In this document: piece after piece, positions 5,550-5,828 of the stretch
Numbering within the stretch: the first letter of the stretch is position 1
Layout of the letters: the number at the start of each line of letters is the position of its first letter
Assembly (NCBI GenBank): GCA_002470185.1
Contig: DKNG01000104.1
Coordinates: 203-6,030 of the forward strand
DNA length: 5,828 nucleotides
Source: Arcobacter sp. UBA7394
GTDB lineage: Bacteria > Campylobacterota > Campylobacteria > Campylobacterales > Arcobacteraceae
Reading direction: 5' to 3'
Notes under the pieces: generated by a model
The model's database searches: none
What the model was told of the DNA's origin: nothing
The model's input: the letters and a program-made list of their open reading frames with translations, nothing else
Program-made: the position numbers and the translations under genes

Positions 5550-5828
5550 ATCAAGCTTCACTGCTGTAAATATAACTATTGTAATCACTGTTCTAATGTA
5601 TTTAGCCCAAGAGAGTATAACTCGAGGTGGGTTATATATGGGACTAAATATGTATTTTGTAGTATATGATTTTTGGTGGCAACCTCTAACTACTATGTTT
5701 GCTCATGGTGGACTTATGCATCTTGCTATGAATATGTTTGTATTATATCAATTTGGTGGATTAATAGAAAAATATAGAGGAACTAAAGAGTTCTTATTAT
5801 TGTATTTTGTATGTGGAATATTAACTTC
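5521..5828 (+). CDS. Rhomboid-family intramembrane serine protease, N-terminal part (cut by window edge)
   Basis: The first 102 codons of an open frame that runs off the right edge. After a short basic N-terminus comes a first membrane helix (about residues 15-30), a loop, then the rhomboid L1/TM2 signature: WWQPLTTMFAH followed by HLAMN and GGLIEKYRG. His67 and Asn71 of HLAMN match the oxyanion-region His150 and Asn154 of E. coli GlpG, and Glu83 matches the conserved Glu of the GGxxEK motif. The catalytic Ser (GxSG) and His lie beyond the window, so activity cannot be judged. Two in-frame starts exist: ATG 5521 (AAAGG only three bases upstream) and ATG 5530 (twelve bases downstream of it); neither spacing is ideal. 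An in-frame stop at 5512-5514 rules out earlier starts. The gene overlaps the unknown membrane protein by 29 or 20 bp, which suggests translational coupling. Rhomboids cut membrane proteins within or near a transmembrane helix. Confidence 0.9.
   Translation, partial: MKIMLKNLSKSSFTAVNITIVITVLMYLAQESITRGGLYMGLNMYFVVYDFWWQPLTTMFAHGGLMHLAMNMFVLYQFGGLIEKYRGTKEFLLLYFVCGILT

Noticed and set aside
1..5828. CRISPR array, insertion sequence, tRNA or rRNA
   Set aside because: No regularly spaced direct repeats, terminal inverted repeats, transposase frame, or tRNA/rRNA-like stretch was seen; nearly all of the window is explained by coding sequence.

Overview
The window looks like chromosomal DNA of a Campylobacterota (Epsilonproteobacteria) member, most likely Arcobacter-like. 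The evidence is the very AT-rich sequence, tightly packed genes with small overlaps, an extended -10 promoter with no clear -35 box, and gene order: a bamD-like lipoprotein gene directly before lon, with proC and pilin-like genes next to them, recalls the Campylobacter jejuni Cj1073c-Cj1077 region. The species call is inference; no marker gene such as rRNA is present.

Layout. A 93-bp divergent intergenic region (1743-1835) splits the window into two operons. Leftward (minus strand) runs proC (pyrroline-5-carboxylate reductase), followed without gaps by three very small type IV prepilin-like (pseudopilin) genes, each overlapping the one before it by 14, 11 and 4 bp. A hairpin with a T-run at the left edge probably terminates this operon. 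Rightward (plus strand) runs a BamD-like outer-membrane lipoprotein, Lon protease (complete, all catalytic residues present), a 195-aa single-pass membrane protein of unknown function, and the first third to half of a rhomboid-family intramembrane protease that runs off the right edge.

Function. The rightward set is an envelope and protein-quality group: beta-barrel assembly, cytosolic ATP-dependent proteolysis, an unknown inner-membrane protein and an intramembrane protease. The leftward set joins a housekeeping proline-biosynthesis gene to a miniature minor-pilin cassette. Two of its proteins carry Glu at position +5 of the mature pilin helix and the last lacks it, which resembles the I-J-K tip-complex order of type II secretion and type IV pilus systems. 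In C. jejuni the equivalent position holds ctsT, a natural-transformation gene, so a DNA-uptake role is the best guess, but it is not proven from this sequence.

No tRNA, rRNA, CRISPR array, insertion sequence or prophage signal was seen. The strongest candidate for something little described is the mini-pseudopilin cassette; second is the unknown membrane protein overlapping the rhomboid gene.
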